Shown in pieces: positions 52,450 through 64,000 of a stretch of 64,000 nt of DNA; positions within the stretch are counted from its first letter, which is position 1; every line of letters begins with the position of its first letter. The DNA is from Apostichopus japonicus. Its lineage: Eukaryota > Echinodermata > Holothuroidea > Aspidochirotida > Stichopodidae. The DNA is taken from NCBI RefSeq assembly GCF_037975245.1, contig NC_092564.1, positions 24,860,484 through 24,924,483 on the forward strand, given 5' to 3'. The translations under genes were made by a program, and so were the position numbers. The notes under the pieces were generated by a model. The model did not search any database and was not told the DNA's origin. It was given only the letters and a program-made list of their open reading frames with translations.

Positions 52450-53498
52450 CTGTAAAACAAGAAAAAAAAACATAGTTTTTTTTAATGAATGGTTACAAAA
52501 TGGAACAAACTACAATAAAATAAGTTCCCGGTTTCGGTCTACTCACACACATAAACACACAAACAAACTGAGCACACTATTGTTTGAGTTTTTTTCCTTA
52601 CATTGTACAAGTCCACGTAACTCAACCGTAACAATATGACAATAACATTCTTCTGAGGACATGGCGATTGTTATTTCATGACGTCTGAGGACTTGGAATT
52701 CTTTATTCAAGTCCTCATTCTCACAGCAAAACAAGTGTAAGAAGAAGTATGATAAAAAATACACAAAAGAAAAGGGTATAAAATAAATGAAGAGCAAATA
52801 GTGCGTCCCTTTAAATGTTATCGACATACTGCTTCCAAATTTTAGCCACGCTATGACTTTTGTTTTGCTGGAGGTAACGAGTCCAATTTCAGGAGGACTG
52901 TTTGTATCTCAATGTACAGATAGCTGACTACAATGTTACTGGACGTTTAGGATTAATTCGAGCACTTTTTTTCTCACTTTTTACAATATTTTTAGCCGGC
53001 AATTTCGACGACCTTTACAACGAAAAAAAAAAAGAAGAACATTCCTAAAACGTAATTATTTCTATTTCAATAAATTAATATTTCGACTTTTGTCTTTTTG
53101 TAACTTTTGTCCATGTTATCATGCTAAGAAACTTCGCGTCTTTACTAATGATAAATCACACATTGGCCTCGCGAATGACCTTCCAAAATAAAAGGTCGCT
53201 CACAGAGCCTACGCACTGCGTAATATCCCTGTAGGACAAGAGGTGTGAACAGTGAAATTTCGTTCCCTATGTCACCTTAGAGATACTAACCAATACTCTT
53301 GTTTTAATACAATCGCAGGTGTCGGATCGTTATGCGCTTTCCGCCGCAAATGTGTACGCTCTATTTCATGCTAAAATTAGAGGCGTGTGAGAAACACACC
53401 TCGACGTAACAAATTTCTATTTAGTGTTTTGTTCTTTCCTCTGAATTCTAACTATTTCAGTGTGAATATACTGTAATGAAGTCATTCATTATAATTGT

Positions 53499-53555
<57 letters not shown>

Positions 53556-55792
53556 CTATATATATATATATATATAATATATGTATACAATATATGTATA
53601 TATATATATATTTATATATATATATATATATATTCAATATATGTATATATATATATATATAAGAGGAAAAATAATTGTTGAAACAATCTTGTGCTTAGAC
53701 CTAATTATGGACATAATTGATAATATATAAATGTGCCTCACAGTGCACAGTTTCACGTCTTATTATTTTTTCCCTCGTGGTTAAGGACCCCGGGGTCACA
53801 CCTCCTACGTTACAAATTTCTGGATCCGCCTGTTATGTGGCAGATACCCCACCCCCCCCTTCCCCAACCCCAAAAGCAAAGCAAGAAAAAACCCACAAAA
53901 TATGAAATTGCGTTGGAGGGATTTAACCATGTCTTATCAATACTTCATACTTCAAACATAAGAAACTTGTTAAGATCCTTTAAGGCATTTGCCATTAGAT
54001 AAATATCAACATTCCATAATACGAGGCAATTTTGAAAGTAATGTTAATATCAGCTTTTTCTTTTCTTTCATGAAAACCGTCTCATTATATAATTTCATAT
54101 TTGCCATTGTCTGTTTGTAATTTCCTGTCTATTAATTATCAGATATTTCAACTTCCTATATTAGCAAAGCGTAGGATGTATAATGCGGTTTGGTATCATT
54201 TCCGTATTTTTCCAAAAATGTCTGCGTTTTCGGGTTTTCTAATAAATTAGAAGAGTATAGCCTGCTGTTATGCAACAAATTACCCTCATATGCTTCTACA
54301 TCCTACAAAATCGAGAAAAAATTATGTTTTATGAGACGATAGAAACATTTGCAATTAGGTAAACAGTTCCATTACGCATCGGATGCAGAGGAAGTAAATG
54401 TCATTTTAACGTCAAAGGTTTTGGTTTTGATAGTAGGAATGATAACGGCAATTATGGTATCGAGGTATATTTCAATTTCATTTTTACCGGTAATACCGGA
54501 ATTGCACATTCGAAAATGTGATTATCATTAGATCACCGCCAAATTAGGTCACAGACGCACGATAAAGGAAGTGTAAAATACTAAAATTCTTTTATTTTTT
54601 TAAGTTTCAGTATTTCCTGTTATGTCGACTAAATTCATTGTTTGTTCCTATTGACTTATTTTACTGACAAAAATATTTATTTCCCGAGTTTGTTCGGAAA
54701 GATTTTCCAACGTCTATTATGTCACTTTTTTTCCAAGTTAAGATGGTATAACAATTTATTTATTTTTAGATTGGCAATTTCAACTCAATCGATTGTTTTC
54801 AGTTCAATCGTTAGACAGTAAATGTAACGTTTTCACGAGGATAGATTGAGTCGACATTAGGGATAGTTGCTACAAAATTCTTGTATATGCCGATGATTAT
54901 TATCGTGGCGACATCACGTGACTTTTTTTTGTTCAATGCAAATTCATATTCAAAAAGTTGCTTACAGCCAGTTGGGACAATTTCCTTATGCTAATACCTC
55001 TCTAAACTGGTCACCAATACCATGATTCAAAGCACTGGTATTGTCAGTACAAACAGTACGTACCCTTTATATGATAGAAATATGATATTCATACTGCTAA
55101 TACTGACAACACGAGTGCTCTGAAGCGGGACATGACACTATCAGTACAGAAAAAAATGTCGCAACTGGGTGAAGAATATTTCCCATTTTTAATACAGATA
55201 AATAAATTTAATAAATTCGACGGTTAGTGGGAACGTGTGGCTTTGATTTGTGTCGGGAGATAATAAAGTTATTTATTTATTTATTCATTTATTTGAATAT
55301 TTTCAACATAATAAGAACAGATCTAATTAATTTTAGGGCGAACTTCTGATATTTGTCACAAAAACGGGTGGAGTGGGGGATACATGTCTCCCCAACCCCC
55401 TACTCCCTGCCGCCCCCTCTCCCCTTGTATCTGGACTGGTTTGGCACATTGTTGAAGAAATATAATATCAGCTAAGAAGCTAATTTGAATTTACCTGATT
55501 TTAAGAGAAAGCTTTAAATTACTCGCCTCAACACTCGTATAAGGATTCCCCCCCCCCCCCCCTCCTTCGTTTTTCCCCTCAACAACTTCATATATATATA
55601 TAGCATTTCAGACACAGGTTTCATTTTTGACCTGGCAAATGTAACCAGATTTTTGAGATTTTATGATACATCTCAGAATGTGTATATATATGTATATACT
55701 TACTCCTTTTTGTTAGTGCTGTACATGTGAAAGTGTGCAGACACAATACTGTGAGTACGAAGAATATTTTGGCGTCCATTCTGCTTGTTAAT
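52256..55792 (-). CDS. Predicted secreted, amidated RY-type neuropeptide precursor, 2 coding exons
   Basis: Gene-level entry: exon 55792-55704 (ATG at 55779) joined to 52449-52256 across a GT-AG intron of 3254 bp. The product is 89 residues. Residues 1-21 form a signal peptide ([21 protein letters not shown]) with Ala at -1. Next come Leu-Thr-Lys-Arg and then [12 protein letters not shown]. Lys24-Arg25 is a dibasic convertase site. Gly36 before Arg37 is an amidation signal, so the predicted products are a 10-residue peptide ending Ile-Arg-Tyr-NH2 or a 14-residue form starting at Leu22. The remaining 52 residues are acidic, lack cysteine and contain a helix-like [16 protein letters not shown]. 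The layout (signal, single peptide, Gly-Arg, tail) is shared by NPY/NPF, PrRP/sNPF and luqin/RYamide precursors. I cannot assign it to one of these; the tail lacks the two cysteines of luqins. It presumably acts through a G-protein-coupled receptor. Confidence 0.75.
53500..53661. repeat. (TA)n microsatellite in the intron of the neuropeptide-like gene
   Basis: TA tract with TATTTATA and ATATGTATACAATATATG interruptions. The ATATGTATA interruption occurs three times at spacings of 10-60 bp. Confidence 0.95.
54966..55150 (+). repeat. Dispersed repeat, copy 2 of 2
   Basis: Related to 49090-49290. It lies in the intron of the - strand gene and is oriented against it. Confidence 0.65.
55704..55792 (-). 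CDS. Neuropeptide-like gene, signal-peptide exon
   Basis: On the minus strand it follows a strong acceptor (CTTTTCTGTTTTCTTTTACTGCAG read in two pieces), so a non-coding first exon probably lies upstream. ATG is at 55779 in a strong context (A at -3, G at +4). It encodes 25 residues plus one base and ends AGG A|GTAAGTAT, a consensus donor. The hydrophobic core [10 protein letters not shown] is unmistakable. Confidence 0.78.
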
Positions 55793-55799
55793 CTGCAGT

Positions 55800-58700
55800 A
55801 AAAGAAAACAGAAAAGAAGACAAAGATTTAATTTTAGATAAGTAATCGGCAGACACTGTTATAATAATAACAATCAAAATACATTATTACAGTTTCACCC
55901 CCGAGTTGCACAGTATATTATATTACAATACGTAGTTATGTAATGTTAGCACACACATGTAAACACTTAATACACACACAGACACATACAGACACACTTT
56001 CATAACGTAACTTTATCGATATATATTGGGGAAATGCATTCTCTCATTACAAAGATGCAACAAGGCAAGTCTGTGACGTAATCACTAACAAATTGTAGTC
56101 GCTTGTTTTGCGTAACGTAACGTCTGGCCAGACACAATCATATAGGTGAAAAGTTGCCCTGGAACAACCCCGTACTTCGCACACTTATTTGTACAGCATA
56201 ATTATCTCTAATACAATACAATACATAATACAAGCAGCGCCATCTTAACTACATAATTTTACCTTAGCAACGCATTGAAAGCAATTGTACATGTCAGCGA
56301 TAGTCTGTTTTTCGATAAGAAGAAATACTGATTGATTTTGCTATACATTTGTCATATAGTGATCAGTCACAAGGCTTCTGTAAATATCTTTTTTGGTCAA
56401 TTTTCTCTACGAAGTGTAAGCCTCCAGTCCTTCTAGGTTTATTCCTCTATTGAATGACATGCAGGAATTATAATTGGTTTAAATGTGGAACATCATTCGG
56501 TTTGGTATAATGTCTTAACAGAGATAAATGTTAATGTTTGACTATTAATAAATTAATAATTTAAAGTATAAAATATTCTATGATAAAAAATCTATATACG
56601 AACAAACTTAAATAAAGAACCAGTTCCTATAGCTAGAATAAGTTCTCCATAGACAAGTCCATACATTCAATCCGTTAATTTTCTACATGGGTTCGTTTAG
56701 TTTGCTTTGCATCTGAGAAAAATCTTGCTAGGATCGAAATGTCATGACTTCCTACTTCGGGTTTTTTTCATCAGATAAGCAGTATTTTAACTAGTATTTC
56801 TCTTTGAACGTCAAAAATAGTGAGTTAATTATATTCGGAAGGATTTTTCAGATAAAATTGTCAAACGACAAGATAAGATTGACGACATTTTTAATCGGTA
56901 AATTGGACAATTAATCAATACAACTGAGCTTATCTGAAAAGGATCGACAGTTACGATTGGCGAACGGTACCCCGCGATTTAAACTTTTAAACTAACCAAT
57001 CATATTTTTGAAGATCTAATTGATAAGTATTTTAAGGTTATTTTCATTTGGACAACTATTTTTTGTTAAAATCAAGTTTTAAAGAACTAAACTCTTGTTT
57101 ATACATGATTTTTATACTTTACTCATTATGGAAAATTTCTCTCCCTGTTTGAACCCTTTCCGCGATTCCATGAAGTAACATAAGATGAATAAACACTGGA
57201 AACGACTGGTTAACCGTATCTATACAGCATCGCATAAAAACAATATATACAACATAAACTGTTACTATTGCGAATACAATGAGACAAGATCGAGAAGAAA
57301 CTTTACGACACTGGAGAGGGATAACGGTTTGGGAATTTCAAATGATAAAAGCCCATCAAGCGAGTAGCAAATACGAGGTGATTTAAAATAATATTAAAAC
57401 AATAGATACATCTCTAAAAGCACTTTATTGGCGGCACGGAGGGCAACAGTGTGATAACGTACGTGTTTCAAGGTTGCTGCAAGTGTTTAATTATGCTTTA
57501 GAGAATTCAGTTGTGCGTACTTTGCATATAGGAAATCACCTGTGTTGGCACAAAGTATTAGCCTACTATAATTTTCTAAATGCTATCAAAGGTATCGTTT
57601 TCGTAAACTGCAGCTTTGATCGCGTCGAGTTAGGTAAACATTTGTCATAATATGAGACGATAAACCTAACATTGCTTGAATCTTTCCGGTTTTTTTTTTT
57701 TTTTTTTAGCTTTTTGGGCTTTTCGCGCGCGCGTGATGAAGATTAATTTGAAATGCTGCGGCCTGTAAGAGTTGAGGGCATTCATTAATTACTGCATGGT
57801 TACTAGCCGCAATCTCGGTATGGTGACCCCCCAAAAAAGCTTAGAATAGTTGAATTTAATCACATGCATTTTTAGTGGTTTCCTGTGGCTAACTTACGTT
57901 TTTTCTATTAACATATTTCCACGGGGCGAAGACGGTTTTCTTTATTTTATCCATAACGACCTGTCACGCATAAATAGACTGGTACGATTGATAATAAACT
58001 CCGCAAACGAAAAAAAAATGTTAGATTTAAAGTGAGAGTTTCTTTTTTTCTGGGGGGGAGGAAGTGGGGTGGGGAAATGAGAAGTGGGGATAGAGGGTGC
58101 GTTTTCAGTGGTCATAAACAAGTTTGCATTCATGTTTTTTTCAGGGCGTTGTATTTATATATGACAGTTCTGCTATTAGCCATTACACTAGTATTTTTTC
58201 TAGCATATTAACTTTTTTTTTCTTATTAACAGAACTGCATAGAATTTCATAAAACAGAAAAGAAATTTATGGCTTGAACCAGTGACCTCTAGGTAACCCA
58301 TTGAACTATTTTAACATCGTTTTGCGTTGAATCTATAGACTTTATAAGCACTACTAGAGTTTTTAACATTGATTCAGTGTTAAAGTTTAATAGTACAGAG
58401 CTAGATATAGACTTTTAACATTTATGAACCGTTTCAATCAGCCGGTACCGGCATATAAAGTATTGACTATATTCATCCCTATATATAGTGTATACAGCCT
58501 GTCAAATCCACTCTAGCCAAAACTTCAAGCAAACTTATATAGTTCCCGCGACTTTCTATAGTGGAGGTAAACGGTAGTTGGAACGAGCGCATAAAATATA
58601 TGAAGGATAACTTTAACATCTCTCTCACTCTCTTTTCGGGGGGGGGGGGCGCGGGAGGGGTGAGGGGTAGAATAGTAAGAAAAAGAATGTGTAAACCAGT

Positions 58701-59895
58701 TAAAGGACGTCCATTTTCTTCTAAAAAATACTAACAATGTATCACATGTAGATATCGATTCATCGAAATTCATTGGTCAATGTTCCTATTAACTTTTTTC
58801 CCCGACCTGTTTCGGAGAGTGGCCTTAGGGTCGGTGAAGTGCATGGACCTCATGCAGGAAGGGAGAGGGGGAGGAGTCTGGAGACGTCGTCCAGTAACAA
58901 GTGAAAGTTGAGGCATCAAATGGTTTATTCTGAGGCATATGTAGACTATAAATACGCTGGAATTGTAAAAACATTTCCCACTGAAGGTGATTAGGAAGAG
59001 GTTGGGTGAGGGGGGCAGGCTGATCCTAATTAACGATGCACCGCAATGTAATAATTCAGTTTTCACAGACTATTTAAATGAAGTACATTAATTCGGAAAT
59101 CGGATAACGTGGTTATTTGTGCTAATTGCACATATATGACATCTGGAATAAAATTAGTTGACCTTTATATCTTTGGAATTATATATTAAAAATACAATTG
59201 TTAATTTGCAGCCTCTGTCTTCCTTTAAAGTTGTTACTAAAAATGTCAGAAATAATATAATTAGTATCCTTCATTACAAAGTTGAATACTATGTGACATA
59301 GTGTCGTAGAAAAAATGTACATATATATATCATTAAACAGGCCTAACACATTTAACTTACATTTACCTCTGCACTATCACAATACAAAGCAAATATGCTT
59401 TTAAATCCAATTAAAGGGTGTGACAAAAATAAAAGCTAGGTCATTATAGGGGGAAATTATTTTATTACGTTTCATAAGCCGAGTCAAGTCTCGTGTCTTG
59501 TTTTTCTTGGCATTAGTTGTAAGAATCTGAAATAATTGTTAGCTTTAACCTTGAAGAACGGCAAAGATATTAGATCTAACTCGCTCGGCTGATTACTACT
59601 GCCTATAGGCCTATGTTAATTGGCTTTACAAAAACAAAATATGTATCGAGTAGTGATGAAAAAGGAATATTATGTTGATTTGTCATTTTTAATAGAATTT
59701 TTTTCTTACCGCTGGGTGCTCTTCGGTGTATAATTGTTTGTGTTTCATTATTTCTTACAAAACAAAGAGCAATTGTAGTCTTCTTGCATTTTGCCAGTTA
59801 TGTACTTAGATACTCTTTCATGCACAAACATTCTATAAGATGGATGTTTGTGTAATAACACTATTTCGTGAAGGATATAAATGACAGTGAAGGTT
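55800..59895. other. Upstream region of the neuropeptide-like gene
   Basis: No coding sequence supported. A non-coding first exon and promoter of the - strand gene should lie in here or beyond, but I could not place them. Poly-T at 57691-57709, poly-G at 58052 and 58640. Confidence 0.5.
58270..58315 (-). repeat. tRNA-like SINE head fragment
   Basis: On the minus strand AATAGTTCAATGGGTTACCT (A-box-like) is followed by GAGGTCACTGGTTCAAGCC (B-box-like). There is no closing acceptor stem. Confidence 0.5.
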
Positions 59896-59897
59896 TA

Positions 59898-61906
<2,009 letters not shown>

Positions 61907-61947
<41 letters not shown>

Positions 61948-62040
61948 ATATATATATGTGTGTGTGTATATATATATATGTGTATATATATATGTGTGTA
62001 TATATATATATATATATGTGTGTATATATATATATATATA
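61907..62040. repeat. (TA)n/(TG)n compound microsatellite
   Basis: TA runs alternating with TGTG/TGTGTG blocks. Confidence 0.95.
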
Positions 62041-62526
62041 CTGAGGAGCTGACGTCATCATCAATTTAGACTTAAATGAGCTTACCAGAGATCTATGTTA
62101 AATTACATTTGAAATCTGGGGATGCTGTAGAAACATTTCTAGCCATTAAAGTTTTCGCTTTTCTTGGGAAAGTCATCCTTTAAGTGTTTGAAATGTTTTA
62201 AATTAAAGTATGTAAGTAAAATTTAAAGTGGGAAACACCCCATAAACCACCATATGAACCAAACGAATGTTTCAAGTTTACATAAATCATTTGATGAAAG
62301 GAACAACAAAAACTGAAGACCCTTTGACACAAAATAGACAACAGTACCTATAAACTAGCAAGTTTAAGTAGAGATCAAAAGACGAACATGAATTAGATCA
62401 CACATACCCAATAGGTAAACTTTCCAGACAGTCAACATCAGAGATCATTAAATACATCAGGGGATATGATTTGAACAATCCACATGAGAAGTGTTGCCAA
62501 ATTATTAAGAAATCTTTACGAAGTTA
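62041..62526. other. Non-coding stretch
   Basis: No supported features. Confidence 0.5.
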
Positions 62527-62529
62527 AAT

Positions 62530-62655
62530 AAAAATGACACCGAAGGAATTAAACTGACACCATAGGAATTACAATGACACCATGGGAATGAAAATAACAC
62601 CAAAGGAATTAAAATAGCACATAAGGAATCAAAATGACACTAAAGGAATTCAAAG
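62530..62655. repeat. 21-bp minisatellite, 6 diverged copies
   Basis: Units of the form AATGACACCAAAGGAATTAA with substitutions in each copy. Confidence 0.85.
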
Positions 62656-62862
62656 ATGTCGCTTTTAGTGTTTCTGTAATGGAATACATTATCACATAAT
62701 GTCCGTTGAGACTGTGCGGTGTATCATTCACCGCCGTTACAAGAAAAAAGAGACTTAAAATGTGTTTACTATACAAGAACGACACCGAACCTCATTTGGC
62801 CTATACTTTTGACGTAACCACTGAAATATATGATCAGTTATTTTCAGTAGACACAAACCCAA

Positions 62863-62865
<3 letters not shown>

Positions 62866-62929
<64 letters not shown>

Positions 62930-62930
62930 T
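62866..62930. repeat. (TA)n microsatellite
   Basis: Two TA runs separated by TATTTAATATA. Confidence 0.95.
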
Positions 62931-63529
62931 GATATAGATAACTGTCATGAACAGCTCCCTCATATATCTATAAAAAATATTTATATATTATTCCATGTAG
63001 GAGACATCACAGATTGAATGTTCCTTCACATACGCAAGGCTGAAGACTTGATCAAGTATAAATATGACGTCATCGAGCCACCACATGATCATCAAACTTG
63101 AATGTTATTCTTCATTTATTACAATATTTAGTTTTTTGTAATGGAGATGGGTTTCACAAATGCTGAATCTAAAATATTTGAAGTTCTTTAACATGACCTA
63201 ATGATGTATGCCATTGGTTTCAGTGGCAACACTGTTAACATTCTACCTTGGAAATATGTATAGGTAAAACAAATAACGGTTCCAGAGCCTAGTGGTACTA
63301 TATAACATTGCAGATTTAACAAAATAACAGCTCCCGACATGACGTTGAAATTATAATATCTCTCAAACGGAACACGTTTTTTCTTAGCTGTTGTGGGAAG
63401 TTGTTCTTCACAAAGATCTGCGCTATATAACCCAGAAGTGATGGTTGAATGTGTGTCCTCTTTAAGGAATTCTTAATATTTCTCATATGTATCTTTTGCC
63501 CCTTCTTTTATACAGATACATACAGGGAC
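62931..63529. other. Non-coding stretch
   Basis: No supported features. Confidence 0.5.
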
Positions 63530-64000
63530 TAGGAAGCTTCCAAAAAGTGGGGGGGGGGGACAACATCAGAGGGGCACTTTCTCATTCCACAACCACCACT
63601 CGTTATGCTATAAACCGATACAACCGGCCATAACACTTCAATATATATCATGCGTTAGTATGCTATCAATACTATTATGGTGCACGTGACTCTATCAACC
63701 TACATCTGTACTTCTGTCCATCCATAATTAAGAACTTTCCCCCAAAAATCCTCCTGTGTTCATTCCTTGAACAAAAGTCTTTAGCAACCTCGGTTTAATC
63801 CTTAGCATGTATACAGACTAAAACTACAAAATTAAAATTAAATATTAAAATTAACATGAAGGCTTAAGATATCCAAAAGACAGTTCTTCATCAAAGGGGC
63901 AAATTGTATTTGCCAGTAGGGCACAGTTGCTATTTTGGAAAAAAAAGGTGGAGGCACGTGCCCCCCCCCCCCTCCGTGCCCCGGCTCCTACCCCCTCGAT
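63530..64000. repeat. Probable dispersed element, cut by window end
   Basis: G-run (AAAAAGTGGGGGGG) at the left and a GGAGGCACGTGCCCCC stretch with CCGTGCCCCGGCTCCTACC at the right edge. GC-rich ends in an AT-rich surrounding suggest a repeat family member. No coding sequence. Confidence 0.4.

Noticed and set aside
63211-63255. 45-bp segment between TTTCAG and GTAAAAC with an open hydrophobic frame
   Set aside because: Too short and isolated, with a weak donor.

Overview
The window is animal nuclear DNA: AT-rich, with GT-AG introns, long (TA)n tracts, many G/C homopolymers, minisatellites and dispersed mobile-element fragments. The repeat style (L2-like LINE 3' ends, tRNA-derived SINEs, hAT MITEs, TAGGCCTA-type satellites) together with the gene content suggests a marine invertebrate deuterostome. 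An echinoderm is my best guess, but this is inference from pattern and not a proof.

Region 1 (1-21955, + strand) is most of one gene. I reconstructed seventeen coding exons whose phases all agree; joined, they encode 1220 residues plus stop. The N-terminus lies upstream of the window. The product is recognisable as STK11IP (LKB1-interacting protein 1). It has leucine-rich repeats, a conserved HDWL-type segment, a long acidic region, a first PH-like segment holding the ERLELQSL motif, a split CxxC-X34-CxxC zinc ribbon, a long disordered linker, further PH-like segments starting at ADHRLKLF, and a C-terminal helix with RPWSEQFG. Its introns are crowded with minisatellites. Several begin or end exactly at a splice site, so that copies of a donor or acceptor are themselves tandemly repeated. 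The introns also carry a hAT-type MITE, tRNA-derived SINE pieces and a long inverted-repeat element.

Region 2 (about 22-52 kb) holds no gene I can support. It contains a 564-bp foldback element made of repeated palindromes, three copies (one of them in the STK11IP gene) of a dispersed family carrying nuclear-receptor half-sites, a second hAT MITE with a perfect 8-bp target duplication, and a truncated L2-like LINE nested in a terminal-inverted-repeat element. It also has a SINE with an L2-like tail, a 23-bp satellite, a 135-bp triplication, an array of perfect CRE palindromes and several (TA)n tracts.

Region 3 (52.2-55.8 kb, - strand) contains a small two-exon gene too short to appear as a long open frame. 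One exon encodes a signal peptide ending in Leu-Thr-Lys-Arg. The next, in matching phase across a 3.25-kb intron, encodes a peptide ending Ile-Arg-Tyr-Gly-Arg and then a cysteine-free tail. The layout is that of an amidated neuropeptide precursor of 89 residues, and it is the most interesting object in the window. The rest, to 64 kb, is non-coding sequence, (TA)n tracts and a repeat fragment at the right edge.

The two genes show no functional link. One encodes a cytoplasmic/lysosomal scaffold, the other a predicted secreted peptide on the opposite strand about 30 kb away.
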